Source: VFZP01 sp043755595
GTDB taxonomy: Bacteria; Acidobacteriota; Terriglobia; Bryobacterales; Bryobacteraceae
DNA: 64,000 nucleotides
Direction of reading: 5' to 3'
Assembly: GCA_043755595.1 (NCBI GenBank)
Contig: JAYUSQ010000070.1
Coordinates: 43,182-107,181, forward strand
The stretch's first letter is position 1. Each line of letters starts with the position of its first letter. A model generated the notes under the pieces. It saw only the letters and a list, made by a program, of their open reading frames with translations, searched no databases and had not been told where the DNA came from. The translations under genes were made by a program, and so were the position numbers. This document shows positions 51,790 through 60,550 of this stretch, piece by piece.

Positions 51790-52863
51790 ATGAAAACAGC
51801 AATTATCGGATTGCCGATGACCGGCAAATCCTCCTTGTTTACGATTCTTACCGGCGTCCACGAGGCGGCCCGTATGGGCGGCATGGAGGTGCGCATCGGC
51901 GTCACAAAGGTGCCGGATGCGCGTTTGACGGCGCTGGCGGGGATCTTCAATCCGCCAAAGATTACGCAGGCGACGGTGGAGTATCTCGATACGCCGTCAA
52001 TCTCCAAGGAGTCTCTGCGCGACACCGGGATCCTGGCCAGTTTGCGTGTGGCCGATGCGTTTGCCCACGTGCTGCGCGTGTTTGAATCGGACACGGTGCC
52101 GCACGAGAAAGGTTCGGTGGACCCGGTGCGCGACGCCGACGACCTCGATGTCGAGCTGATTGTCAGCGACCTCGTGGTGGTGGAGAAGCGAATGGAGCGC
52201 GTGGAAAAGGACCGCAAGAAAGCGCGCAGCGCCGAGTTGGATCGTGAGATGGAATTGCTGGAGCGTTGCAAGGCCGCGCTCGAAGACAACCGCCCGTTGC
52301 GCACGCTGGAGATTTCCGCCGAAGAAGAAAAGATCATTCGCGGCTTCCAGTTCCTCTCTCAGAAACCGATGCTTTATGTTTTAAACATTGGTGAGGGCGA
52401 TGCGAGCCGGCTGCATGAGGTGGAAGAGGAATACCGCACGGGCAAGCTGGCCGGGCGCACGGGGACGGGCGTGGCGGCCATCTGCGGCCAGATCGAAGCC
52501 GAGCTTTTGGAGCTCTCGCCGGCCGACGCCAAAGAGATGATGGAGACGTACGGGCTGACCGAGTCGGGCCTGGAGCGGCTAATCGCCCGCACCTACGATT
52601 TGCTGGGGCTGATGAGCTTTCTGACCGCGGGCGATACCGAAGTGCGAGCCTGGACGATTCCGAAAAACTGCACCGCGCAGAAGGCCGCTGGCGCGATTCA
52701 CTCGGATTTCGAAAAGAAGTTTATTCGCGCCGAGGCCGTCAACTGGAAGGCGCTCGTCGAACATAACGGCTACGCTGGGCTGCGCGGCACGCCCTTGCTT
52801 CGGCTGGAGGGCAAGGAATACATTGTGAAAGATGGCGATGTCCTGGTGATCCGCCATTCATAG
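51790..52863 (+). CDS. ychF: YchF/Obg-like ATPase family protein, divergent
   Basis: The G1 loop reads IIGLPMTGKSSLF (YchF proteins usually have GLPNVGKST), the Switch/G3 position reads YLDTPSISKESL instead of the DIAGLVKGA form, the coiled-coil insert (VSDLVVVEKRMERVEKDRKK) follows, then a nucleotide-base region (LYVLNIGEG) and a TGS domain at the end (YAGLRGTPLLRLEGKEYIVK). It belongs to the YchF family but with altered G3 and G1 residues, so ATP/GTP preference is uncertain. Starts 12 bases after moxR's stop. Confidence 0.82.
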   Translation: MKTAIIGLPMTGKSSLFTILTGVHEAARMGGMEVRIGVTKVPDARLTALAGIFNPPKITQATVEYLDTPSISKESLRDTGILASLRVADAFAHVLRVFESDTVPHEKGSVDPVRDADDLDVELIVSDLVVVEKRMERVEKDRKKARSAELDREMELLERCKAALEDNRPLRTLEISAEEEKIIRGFQFLSQKPMLYVLNIGEGDASRLHEVEEEYRTGKLAGRTGTGVAAICGQIEAELLELSPADAKEMMETYGLTESGLERLIARTYDLLGLMSFLTAGDTEVRAWTIPKNCTAQKAAGAIHSDFEKKFIRAEAVNWKALVEHNGYAGLRGTPLLRLEGKEYIVKDGDVLVIRHS

Positions 52864-52873
52864 GTAAGAACCG

Positions 52874-53398
52874 ATGATGCTGTCCCGCCGTTCGATCCTC
52901 GCGTTGGCCGCCGCCGGGAATTTCGCCCAGGCGGCGGTGAAAGGTAAACAGGTCAAGCACCCGTTGGGCTTTCGCGCTTTCGTGCCGAACGGCTGGCAGG
53001 CGGAGGCGGCCGAAGTGGGGATGACGCTTTCGCCGCCGGGCGCGGCGATCGACAACAAGCGCGAGGATAATCCGGAAGTCTATTCGATCCGGTCGCCCGA
53101 AGCCGACAAGACCAGCGAAGAAGAATACATCAAATCCGTACGCGAGCGTTTTAAACAAACGGGGATGAAGGTGGATCGCGAAGGGGACCTCGAAGCCTTT
53201 TCCGCGCCCAGCCGGCCAGGGGTGATCTACACGTTCGATTTCATTCATCCGGAGCATAAGACGCCGTATCGCATGCGCATCTTCGCGTTTCGTCACAAGG
53301 GCCGTCCGCTGCTGTTGGTGGCGACGGGGCAAAGGGAACGGCTGGCGGCGCGCGATGCAGTGCTGCGCGAGATTGCGCGGCATTCGGAATGGGAATAG
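52874..53398 (+). CDS. Hypothetical exported protein with Tat-like signal
   Basis: A 174-residue protein beginning MMLSRRSILALAAAGNFAQA, a twin-arginine type signal, followed by beta-rich sequence (LGFRAFVPNGWQAEAAEVGM, FIHPEHKTPYRMRIFAFRHK). Function not recognised. It follows the YchF-like gene by ten bases and probably shares its transcript. Confidence 0.65.
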   Translation: MMLSRRSILALAAAGNFAQAAVKGKQVKHPLGFRAFVPNGWQAEAAEVGMTLSPPGAAIDNKREDNPEVYSIRSPEADKTSEEEYIKSVRERFKQTGMKVDREGDLEAFSAPSRPGVIYTFDFIHPEHKTPYRMRIFAFRHKGRPLLLVATGQRERLAARDAVLREIARHSEWE

Positions 53399-53408
53399 CG
53401 AAGGTTAA

Positions 53409-53875
53409 TTGGGCGCGCCGAACTCCAACAACAAGGGCGGTACGGACTTCACACCTCCGTTCCCCGCCTACCCTTCCGGCCATGCAACTTTCGGGGCTGC
53501 CGCTCTGCATATCATCCGGTTGTTCTACAACGTCCCATTGGGTGATCGTTCGCCCGACTCGATCTATCAGGGCCCGTTCGTATCCGGCGAACTCAATGCC
53601 AAGTCAACCGACAGCAAGGGTGTTGTCCGCGCCAACCATGAACGCAAGTTCGACGGCGGGTTGTGGCAGATGATTATATTATCGAGAACGGCTTGAGCCG
53701 CGTCTATCTCGGCGTCCATTGGTTCTTCGACGCGTTTGCGCTGGAGCCCGATGGCACGCCCGATCTCACTCAAATGGTTGGAGGCGTTCCACTAGGCCTG
53801 AAGATCGCCGAAGACATATGGACGTTCGGCGATCGGAAAGCCCCTAAGAAGTCACCGGCTGGACCACGGCTGTAG
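53409..53875 (+). pseudogene. Vanadium-dependent haloperoxidase / PAP2-type phosphatase relic
   Basis: The first part (DFTPPFPAYPSGHATFGAAA) contains the PSGHA signature of the PAP2/chloroperoxidase metal-binding site, and the second part, in another frame from about 53663, has SRVYLGVHWFFDAFALEPDG, the conserved His-containing block. A single base difference around 53663-53690 separates them, and the N-terminal half of the enzyme is missing. It begins right after the upstream gene without a credible start. Haloperoxidases of this fold are exported and use vanadate. Confidence 0.75.
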
Positions 53876-53908
53876 GATTTCGAAGCGTCGAAAGCGCGCT
53901 CCTGCTTC

Positions 53909-54928
53909 TCACTCTTCGGAAGGGGGAGGCAGGGGCGCTAGAACGTGCGCGGCCATGGCGCGCTTGAGTTCTGGAATACCTGCGCCAGTGACGGCCGAGA
54001 TTGCGAAGAACTCCAGGTTCCTCCGCTTGGCCAACTGCTTCACGCTGGAGATCCGCTTGGAGTCCTGCGCCACATCGATCTTGCTAGCCACCAGGATCAT
54101 TGGCTTTCCGGCAAGCTCCGCCGAGAAGTTTTCCAGTTCGCCCATCACGATTTTGAAATCTTCAGACGGCTTGCGGCCCGTGTGTTCGGAGACGTCCACC
54201 ATGTGGACCAACAACCGCGTGCGCTCCACGTGTTTGAGGAACCGGATGCCGAGACCCGCGCCTTCGCTGGCGCCTTCGATCAAGCCAGGGATGTCGGCTA
54301 CGACGAATGATCGGCCGTCTTCGGCTGACACCACGCCCAGATTCGGTTCCAGCGTCGTAAACGGATAATCGGCGATCTTGGGACGCGCGGCGGAGATGCG
54401 CGAGATCAACGTGGACTTGCCCGCGTTCGGGAATCCAACCAGTCCGACATCGGCCAGTAGTTTCAATTCAAGGCGCAGTACGCGCTCTTCACCCGGCTTG
54501 CCGGGCTCATGCTCAGTAGGCGCTTGGTGCCAGGGCGTGGCGAAATGCTGATTGCCGCGTCCGCCGCGTCCGGCTTTCGCGATCGTGAACCGGTCGCCGT
54601 GTGCAGTGAAGTCGTGGACCTGCTCGCCAGTGGCGAAATCGTAAATGATTGTCCCGACGGGCACGGGCACTTCGATCGTCCGGCCTTCTTTGCCAGTGCG
54701 ATTGCTGCCTTCGCCGTGCCGGCCGCGCTCAGCTTTGTGTTCGGGATTGTAACGGAAATGGAGTAGCGTGTTGTAGTGCTGGCTAGCCACCATAATGACG
54801 TCGCCGCCATTGCCGCCGTCGCCACCCGAGGGGCCGCCTTTGGCTACGAACTTCTCACGCCGGAACGCGAGACATCCGTCACCGCCGTCGCCGGCTCTTA
54901 CGAGGATGCGTACTTCATCAATGAACAT
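53909..54928 (-). CDS. obgE: Obg/CgtA GTPase
   Basis: The N-terminal Obg fold (DEVRILVRAGDGGDGCLAFR, GGPSGGDGGNGGDVIMVA) is glycine-rich as usual, followed by GTPase motifs G1 GFPNAGKSTLI, G3 DIPGLIEGASEGAGLG and G4-like ASKIDV. Ribosome-associated, essential in most bacteria. Length about 339 residues: the C-terminal OCT domain seen in many Obg proteins is lacking. The start at 54928 is directly behind a T-run and there is no ribosome site; a GTG at 54943 is an alternative. Last gene of the rplU-rpmA-obgE unit. Confidence 0.93.
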   Translation of the reverse strand: MFIDEVRILVRAGDGGDGCLAFRREKFVAKGGPSGGDGGNGGDVIMVASQHYNTLLHFRYNPEHKAERGRHGEGSNRTGKEGRTIEVPVPVGTIIYDFATGEQVHDFTAHGDRFTIAKAGRGGRGNQHFATPWHQAPTEHEPGKPGEERVLRLELKLLADVGLVGFPNAGKSTLISRISAARPKIADYPFTTLEPNLGVVSAEDGRSFVVADIPGLIEGASEGAGLGIRFLKHVERTRLLVHMVDVSEHTGRKPSEDFKIVMGELENFSAELAGKPMILVASKIDVAQDSKRISSVKQLAKRRNLEFFAISAVTGAGIPELKRAMAAHVLAPLPPPSEE

Positions 54929-54998
54929 AAAAAATAGAGCCACCGGGTCGGTTGACCCGGCGGCCAGGGTGAACTCTTCTGTTAACGGAGGCGGCTCT
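54929..54998 (-). terminator. Terminator/attenuator-like stem-loop between rpmA and obgE
   Basis: Read on the minus strand, AGAGCCGCC ... GGTGGCTCT pair as outer arms, an inner perfect hairpin CCGGGTC-AACC-GACCCGG lies within, and a run of six T ends directly at the obgE ATG. It looks like a partial terminator that would reduce obgE expression relative to rpmA and rplU. Confidence 0.5.
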
Positions 54999-55256
54999 TT
55001 ACGCCTGCGTTAGGATGTTGACAAACTTGCCCATACGGCCGCGGTCGCGAAATTCGACCGTACCCGCAATCTTGGCAAACAACGTGTCGTCCTTGCCGAG
55101 GCCGACATTCTCGCCCGGTTTGATCTTGGTGCCGCGCTGACGGACGATGATGGACCCGCCGGTGACGATCTCGCCGCTGAAAACCTTGACGCCCAGGCGC
55201 TGCGCGTTTGAGTCGCGGCCGTTCCTGGATGTTCCCTGTCCTTTTTTATGTGCCAT
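54999..55256 (-). CDS. rpmA: 50S ribosomal protein L27
   Basis: The 85-residue protein has the L27 N-terminus AHKKGQGTSRNGRDSNAQRL, followed by GVKVFSGEIVTGGSIIVRQR. It lies between rplU and obgE on the same strand, the standard bacterial order. Confidence 0.97.
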   Translation of the reverse strand: MAHKKGQGTSRNGRDSNAQRLGVKVFSGEIVTGGSIIVRQRGTKIKPGENVGLGKDDTLFAKIAGTVEFRDRGRMGKFVNILTQA

Positions 55257-55281
55257 GGCGTGCTAAATCTCTCTTCCTGAA

Positions 55282-55587
55282 TCAGACGACGATTTCGTCG
55301 ATCTGGATGGCCGTGTAGTTCTGGCGATGGCCGATCGTCTTCTTGTACTGCTTTTTGCGCTTGAACTTGAAGACAATGATCTTGTCGCCACGGCCGTGCT
55401 CTGTGATTGTGGCTTTAACGCGAGCCGCTCCCACGCCAGCGCCTGCCTTAACGGCGCCGTCGTCTACCAAAGCGACTACGCCCAATTCGATCGGCGTACC
55501 CACGTCGCCCGGGAGCGATTCGACGCGAATCGTGTCGCCGACGTTTACGCGATGCTGCTTGCCACCAGTTGCCAATACTGCGTACAT
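55282..55587 (-). CDS. rplU: 50S ribosomal protein L21
   Basis: The 101-residue protein begins MYAVLATGGKQHRVNVGDTI and ends with KFKRKKQYKKTIGHRQNYTA, as expected for L21. First gene of the rplU-rpmA-obgE operon; L27 begins 25 bases later. Confidence 0.97.
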   Translation of the reverse strand: MYAVLATGGKQHRVNVGDTIRVESLPGDVGTPIELGVVALVDDGAVKAGAGVGAARVKATITEHGRGDKIIVFKFKRKKQYKKTIGHRQNYTAIQIDEIVV

Positions 55588-55782
55588 GACTCTACCTCGA
55601 AAAAAATTAACTGTTGATCCTGGGAGGTAACGACGCGGGACTACTACCGTAGGACAGATGCCCGGACGAGGACCGAAGTCTCACTGTACCACAGACTGGG
55701 CGCGCCGGGGAAACGCGGGTCCCTCTGAAATTTTGGTGGGCCGCTCAACTCCCCTCGTCCACCGGGTTAGAATAGTGTCGTC

Positions 55783-56242
55783 GTGGCGGAGCAACTAGAA
55801 CTATTCTTGCCGGATAACGAAGACGAGGCATAGCTTGGCGCCCTTCGAGGACGCCGCGCAAGAGAATGGCGTGAAGTTTTGGTATGCGCGGGACTTCATG
55901 CCCATGCTCGGGTACACTGGCGAGTTCTCTTCGTTTGAGAAGGTCGTCAGCAAGGCGATCCGCGCCTGCACGACACTCGGGATACCTCTTCTTGATGTAA
56001 TCACTCCAATTGAACGAGTGATTGACGGTCACGGCATGAGGGATTACAAGCTCTCTCGCTTTGGCTGCTATTTGGTGGCAATCAATGGCGACGTCAAGAA
56101 ACCGCAGGTTGCGAAGGCGCAGGCTTACTTCATTACCCTCGCTGACGCCTTCAGGCAGTATGTCCAGCATGCAGGTAACGTCGAACGGTTACTGGTGAGG
56201 TCGGACATTACCGACCGCGAGTACTCTCTTAGTGGCGTTTAA
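55783..56242 (+). pseudogene. DinD/BRO-like antirepressor-type gene relic
   Basis: The N-terminal peptide GTG-start AEQLELFLPDNEDEA ends in a TAG at 55831; the next frame then continues APFEDAAQENGVKFWYARDF, MPMLGYTGEFSSFEKVVSKA and DYKLSRFGCYLVAINGDVKK, the BRO-N/DinD pattern. It stops at NVERLLVRSDITDREYSLSGV, short of the 270 or so residues of intact DinD-like proteins. So it is frameshifted near its start and truncated at its end. Such genes occur in prophage-like and defence-type areas. Confidence 0.7.
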
Positions 56243-57324
56243 TGAGAATGTGCGGGTTCTCGCGTGTCGTTCACCGTCAGTTCCAGACGCCACTTCCAAG
56301 TCTTGCCGGGCCGCAACCGCACCAACCCCTGCCCGGTGTTCAAAGAATTTTGGACACCGAAGAATGGCTCCGGGCAAAGGAATCCGGCCTGAGGGCCGCC
56401 ATAGAGATTCAAGCGAACGATCGGTTCGGCCGCCGCGGTGTCCGCTCGCTGAGTAAGTAGCAGTGAAACACCTTGCGGATCCGTCAGTCGCGCAAACGGC
56501 TGATTTCGCCCATAGCCAGCAAGGGGAAGGGCAACGCGAGAATCGAAATCGCCCAACCGCTCAGCCGGCTGAAACGAGCGTGGCTTGGATTCGCCACTCA
56601 GCGTGCCTTGTGGATTGCGGAGCAATTGAGCCGTCGAGTTAGTTTCGAACGTCATCTTATCCGGCTCGGTCCCCTTCACGAACGGAAGCTTAAACGCGAT
56701 GTGGTTGCCGATAGCAAATGGCATCTCGGTCTTGTTCGAAGCACCGGAGACCACGGCATAGTCGATCGTCAACCGCCCGCCTGAAACTTCGTAAGTTGCG
56801 TCTACGCGGAAAGCATAGGGATACGACGGAAGCGTCTCGCCGGAGTCGCGAAGTTGCACCGTCACGCGAGCGCCTTTCGCATCCGCCGATCGTTTCACTT
56901 CCCGCCAGGGAAGACTCTTCGCAAAGCCATGACAGGGCATTGGGTAGGACTTGCCCGCCAATTGATACGTGCCCGGACCGCAGCTGGCCGCCGGAACAGT
57001 ACCAACCGGAAACTGCGCGCCCACGGCAGGCCAAAGCAACGGGCCTTTGCCTTTGAATCCGGGACCCGGCGAATAATCGCGGGCGTGGAAAAGGAACTCA
57101 GTCCATTCCCCTTTTACCTTCACCCGGTAGCTGCTGAGTTCCCCGCCTTCGGAGGGCGCGACCACCGCTTCGACACCCGCGGTGTTATCTCGCAACACAA
57201 CCACTGACGGAGTACCCGGCCCGGCCGCCAGTTCATCGGCAATCGTGTAGCGAGGCTGCGCGATCAAGTGCGGAGCGACAGCCAGCCAACCAATTGCCAT
57301 CCAGCTAGCGGACTGAATTCGCAT
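56239..57324 (-). CDS. Exported aldose 1-epimerase (galactose mutarotase) family protein
   Basis: A signal peptide (MRIQSASWMAIGWLAVAPHL) is followed by the beta-sandwich of the mutarotase fold: VVAPSEGGELSSYRVKVKGE, CHGFAKSLPWREVKR with the conserved His, AIGNHIAFKLPF and FFGVQNSLNTGQGLVRLRPG. It interconverts anomers of hexoses; a periplasmic location suggests polysaccharide degradation. Its 3' end overlaps the DinD relic by four bases. Confidence 0.85.
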   Translation of the reverse strand: MRIQSASWMAIGWLAVAPHLIAQPRYTIADELAAGPGTPSVVVLRDNTAGVEAVVAPSEGGELSSYRVKVKGEWTEFLFHARDYSPGPGFKGKGPLLWPAVGAQFPVGTVPAASCGPGTYQLAGKSYPMPCHGFAKSLPWREVKRSADAKGARVTVQLRDSGETLPSYPYAFRVDATYEVSGGRLTIDYAVVSGASNKTEMPFAIGNHIAFKLPFVKGTEPDKMTFETNSTAQLLRNPQGTLSGESKPRSFQPAERLGDFDSRVALPLAGYGRNQPFARLTDPQGVSLLLTQRADTAAAEPIVRLNLYGGPQAGFLCPEPFFGVQNSLNTGQGLVRLRPGKTWKWRLELTVNDTREPAHSH

Positions 57325-57329
57325 TGCGC

Positions 57330-57791
57330 TTACCCCGGAGCCTTCAACCGGACTTCGCACGCATCGCCCCACGGGGGAAAAGTGATCTGAAGATCGGCGC
57401 GGCTGACAAAGATCAGAACCTCATCACCCGGGTACTTCAACTTGCGAATCACGCCACCGGTGCAATTGCGCACCTTTGAAACCGTAACAGCGGAAGCATC
57501 GGCATGCACGCCGGAGTTCCAGTCTTCCAGAAATCGCTTGTAATCGTAGTCCCGGCAAGGCTTCTCCACCGTACACCCCCACATCGCGTACGCGGCAGCG
57601 TGGTCCTTCCTTTGGAGTAGCTCGACAAACCGCGATACTTGCGCGTCTTCCTTGTAGTTACGAAGAAGATACCACCCCGTGCCACCAGCCAGCAGCACTA
57701 GCGCCAAGGCGGCCGCAGCGCGCTTGAAAAGCCGCTCGCGCCCCGCCCGTTTCTCTTCACCGGCGCCGTAGGTTTCGAGGTAGCTGGCCAC
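57330..57791 (-). CDS. Hypothetical membrane-anchored protein
   Basis: A 153-residue protein, GTG start at 57791, with a single transmembrane helix at about 24-44 (AAAALALVLLAGGTGWYLLR) and a soluble C-terminal part with two Cys-containing turns (WGCTVEKPCRDYDYKRFLED). Function unknown. It lies between the mutarotase and Skp genes with small gaps, so the three may share a transcript. Confidence 0.65.
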   Translation of the reverse strand: MASYLETYGAGEEKRAGRERLFKRAAAALALVLLAGGTGWYLLRNYKEDAQVSRFVELLQRKDHAAAYAMWGCTVEKPCRDYDYKRFLEDWNSGVHADASAVTVSKVRNCTGGVIRKLKYPGDEVLIFVSRADLQITFPPWGDACEVRLKAPG

Positions 57792-57799
57792 GATTTAGA

Positions 57800-58321
57800 C
57801 TATTTTGCGGCCAGCGGATAGGCTTTGTCGTAGGCGTCGGTGGCGTCCTTGGTGATGTCGAGCGCGGGCTTCACGTACACCGTGTTGCCCATGTCGATCA
57901 CGATATCCAAGCCCTTGGCTTCGGCGACTTTGTTCACGACTTCCTGCATGCGCTGGCTGGAGCGGCCTAGAATATCCTGGCGTTCCCGCTCGACGTCGGC
58001 CTGCAGATCTTCATTCAGCCGCGTCAGGTCCTTCTGTTTGCGCTGCCCTTGGATCGACATATCCTGTTCGGCCTGCGGCGTCAGCTTACCCTGCATAGTC
58101 TGAAGCTGCGTTTGGATCTGTTGAATCTCTCTGGCCAAGGTGTCGGCCTTGACTTGGCGAGGCTTGAACTTCGCCTCCATTTCCGCCTGAGCCTTCTTGA
58201 GCTCAGCCGTATCGAGCATGGCTTTCTGGGAATTGATGACCCCGACTTTCACTTGCGCCGCCGCAAATGTTCCGGTGAGAACGACGGCTAGCGCCAGACG
58301 CGTGACAACCTGATTCAGCAT
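57800..58321 (-). CDS. OmpH/Skp-family periplasmic chaperone
   Basis: The signal segment (MLNQVVTRLALAVVLTGTFA) and KVGVINSQKAMLDTAELKKA, followed by a long helical stretch (KADTLAREIQQIQTQLQTMQ), match OmpH/Skp. It binds unfolded outer-membrane proteins in the periplasm. The ATG at 58321 is preferred to an upstream in-frame TTG. Confidence 0.85.
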   Translation of the reverse strand: MLNQVVTRLALAVVLTGTFAAAQVKVGVINSQKAMLDTAELKKAQAEMEAKFKPRQVKADTLAREIQQIQTQLQTMQGKLTPQAEQDMSIQGQRKQKDLTRLNEDLQADVERERQDILGRSSQRMQEVVNKVAEAKGLDIVIDMGNTVYVKPALDITKDATDAYDKAYPLAAK

Positions 58322-58420
58322 GGAAGCAAACAACTCCTTAACCAGTGTGGGGTATGCGCCCAGTGGATGCCGAGCTGTGGTTTCAGACGGCGCCCGGACG
58401 CAATTCGTTTCAGGGTAGCA

Positions 58421-60010
58421 CTACCGGAGCGCTTCGTCGAGCACACGGCCCATCGCCCCGGAAGGAGTTTCCACTTCAAGCATCGCCGCCAGGGTCGGAG
58501 CGACATCGTTGATCGCGACGCGCCCATGATATCGGCCCGGCTTGACGCCCGGTCCCATCAGGATCAACGGCACATGGGAGTCGTGATTGAAGGTCGAGCC
58601 ATGCGAGGTTTCTACTTTGCCCTTCTCGGTGAATAGCCAATAAGGGTCCAGCAATATCTCCACATCGGCGGCGCGCGGGGCATAGAAGCCGTTGCGGACC
58701 CGCTGGTCGATCCGGTCGCCCAGACCTTGCCCCGCAGCGATCTGGTCATGCGTGTACACGCGGAAGACGTGCGGCAACTCTCGAACCAAGGTTGCCACTT
58801 CTTCGCGGATAACCTTCGGGTTTAGCCTCTTCGAAGCGATCAACGGCCGATTGAGGTAAAGGATGTTGGCGAATTTGCCAGGCGTCCAGTCACCGCCCGT
58901 GCCGTACTTGGCGTTTAGATGTTTGCGGACGACATCTTTAATATCTTCGTCGACGATTCTGCCACCCGGCATCCGGCGCTCCTTCATGATTTCCGGCATC
59001 GGGGCCACGCCATGATCGGCGGTCATGACCGTCACGACGTTGGCCATCCCCACCTTTTTGTCGAGGAATGCCATCAGCCGCCCGATCAGCCGGTCGGCGC
59101 GCAAAGCCATATCGCGAACTCGTGGATCGTCGGGCCCGTAACGATGGCCCACCGTATCGTTCGCGGAAAAACTGACGGCCAGGACATCGGTAACATCGTC
59201 CGCGCCCAACTTCTCGGCTTCCACGGCGCGCTCAGTCAGCTCTTCCACCATTTCGTTGGGCCAGGGCGAACGTTCCAGTTCGTCCCAGTAATGCTCATTG
59301 AGCTTGCCCGGCATCGTGGCCAGCTTGGACTTCGGATCCTCACTCGAAAACCACTCGCCCTTGAGATAGCGGTCCGCCGGCCGGCCAGCGTTGAAGCCCT
59401 TCACCCACTCGGGCAAAGTTGGATAGTAAAAGGTGCTGGAGACAAAGCTGCCGGTCTTGTCGTCATACCAGACAGCGGCGTCCGCCATGCGGCCTACTGA
59501 GAGAATCGCGCTCCGATCCTTGATCGAAATACCGACCGCCTTGGACCCGGGCCGCGCCATCTTGAGTTCATCGGCAATCGTCGAAACCATCAGCCGATGG
59601 GGTGACGCGCCGATCGCATCGCCTCCGCCCAGCAGCTTCGTCGCCGGATCTTCCACGCTGGTGATCCACTTGCCGGTGTGACGTTCATACCATTCGTTGG
59701 CGATAATGCCGGAGGCCGCTGGCAGCGCCCCGCTCAGCATCGTCGAGTGGCCCACGGCGGTGACCGTCGGGAAGTGCTCATAGTGAGCATTGGTGAAGAA
59801 TGCGCCTTGCGACGCCAACCGCGCCAAGCCGCCCGTGTAGCTGGCTCCGAAGCGGTAGAAATAGTCGAGCCGGAACTGATCGAGGACCACCAGGAGAATC
59901 AGTTTGGGCTTGCGCGCACCACCCGGAGCCCCGGCGGTTTTGGCCGGCCGTACCTGCGCAATGGCCGCCGAGGCTGCCGCCAGACACAACACGAACGTTA
60001 GTTTCTTCAT
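58421..60010 (-). CDS. Exported alkaline phosphatase superfamily (PafA-like) enzyme
   Basis: After a signal peptide (MKKLTFVLCLAAASAAIAQV), the phosphatase core begins KLILLVVLDQFRLDYFYRFG with metal-binding Asp; the nucleophile Thr lies in FPTVTAVGHSTMLSGALP and further metal ligands in MTADHGVAPMPE and HGSTFNHDSHVPLI. The Thr nucleophile and length of 529 residues fit PafA-type phosphatases or type I phosphodiesterases. It likely scavenges phosphate in the periplasm. Confidence 0.87.
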   Translation of the reverse strand: MKKLTFVLCLAAASAAIAQVRPAKTAGAPGGARKPKLILLVVLDQFRLDYFYRFGASYTGGLARLASQGAFFTNAHYEHFPTVTAVGHSTMLSGALPAASGIIANEWYERHTGKWITSVEDPATKLLGGGDAIGASPHRLMVSTIADELKMARPGSKAVGISIKDRSAILSVGRMADAAVWYDDKTGSFVSSTFYYPTLPEWVKGFNAGRPADRYLKGEWFSSEDPKSKLATMPGKLNEHYWDELERSPWPNEMVEELTERAVEAEKLGADDVTDVLAVSFSANDTVGHRYGPDDPRVRDMALRADRLIGRLMAFLDKKVGMANVVTVMTADHGVAPMPEIMKERRMPGGRIVDEDIKDVVRKHLNAKYGTGGDWTPGKFANILYLNRPLIASKRLNPKVIREEVATLVRELPHVFRVYTHDQIAAGQGLGDRIDQRVRNGFYAPRAADVEILLDPYWLFTEKGKVETSHGSTFNHDSHVPLILMGPGVKPGRYHGRVAINDVAPTLAAMLEVETPSGAMGRVLDEALR

Positions 60011-60037
60011 GCCCTCTCTATCCCAATGTTTGGATGG

Positions 60038-60505
60038 TTACCGCTCGATGACCGCGCCTGCGCCCTTGAGCTGGTAGATGACCACGCCGGACTTGACCGA
60101 GGCCGGATTGAACTTGCGCCCCTGTTCTTCGGCTTCGTGTTTTGCCATCGCCGTCGCTTGCTCTTTGGTGAGGCTTAGCTTGGTCAGCGTTCCCTCGGCA
60201 ATCGCAATCTTGCCGACGCTTTCCTTCGGAAATACGAGGTCGCCATCGTGTACTTTGACGCGTAGCACCTGCGCGGTTTCAAGGTCCGCTAAGGCCATCC
60301 AGCATCCCGCCATCTGGCACACTTCGGTCACTTTGCCCTTCACCTGCACCGCTTTGCCCACGAGGGCGTCCGGGTTCGCGAGGATCTCGCGAACCGGTTG
60401 CGGCTGAGCGAGGATGAGCGGACGTCCCAGCTTGATGGCGCTGGCGGCGGCTAAAGCAACCGTGGCGGTAGCGGCTAAGGCGAGCCCGAACAAAACCTTC
60501 CTCAT
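60038..60505 (-). CDS. Small exported protein, DUF4920-like
   Basis: A signal peptide (MRKVLFGLALAATATVALAA) and an OB-like small domain (VGKAVQVKGKVTEVCQMAGC WMAL) with a Cys-x5-Cys pair, then VFPKESVGKIAIAEGTLTKL. This looks like the DUF4920 family. The Cys pair and a role in metal or redox handling are speculation. It sits 27 bases upstream of the phosphatase gene on the same strand and may be cotranscribed with it. Confidence 0.6.
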   Translation of the reverse strand: MRKVLFGLALAATATVALAAASAIKLGRPLILAQPQPVREILANPDALVGKAVQVKGKVTEVCQMAGCWMALADLETAQVLRVKVHDGDLVFPKESVGKIAIAEGTLTKLSLTKEQATAMAKHEAEEQGRKFNPASVKSGVVIYQLKGAGAVIER

Positions 60506-60550
60506 ATCGCCTGCATTATCTCACGGCTGGGAGCGGAGTCGCCGTACGCA

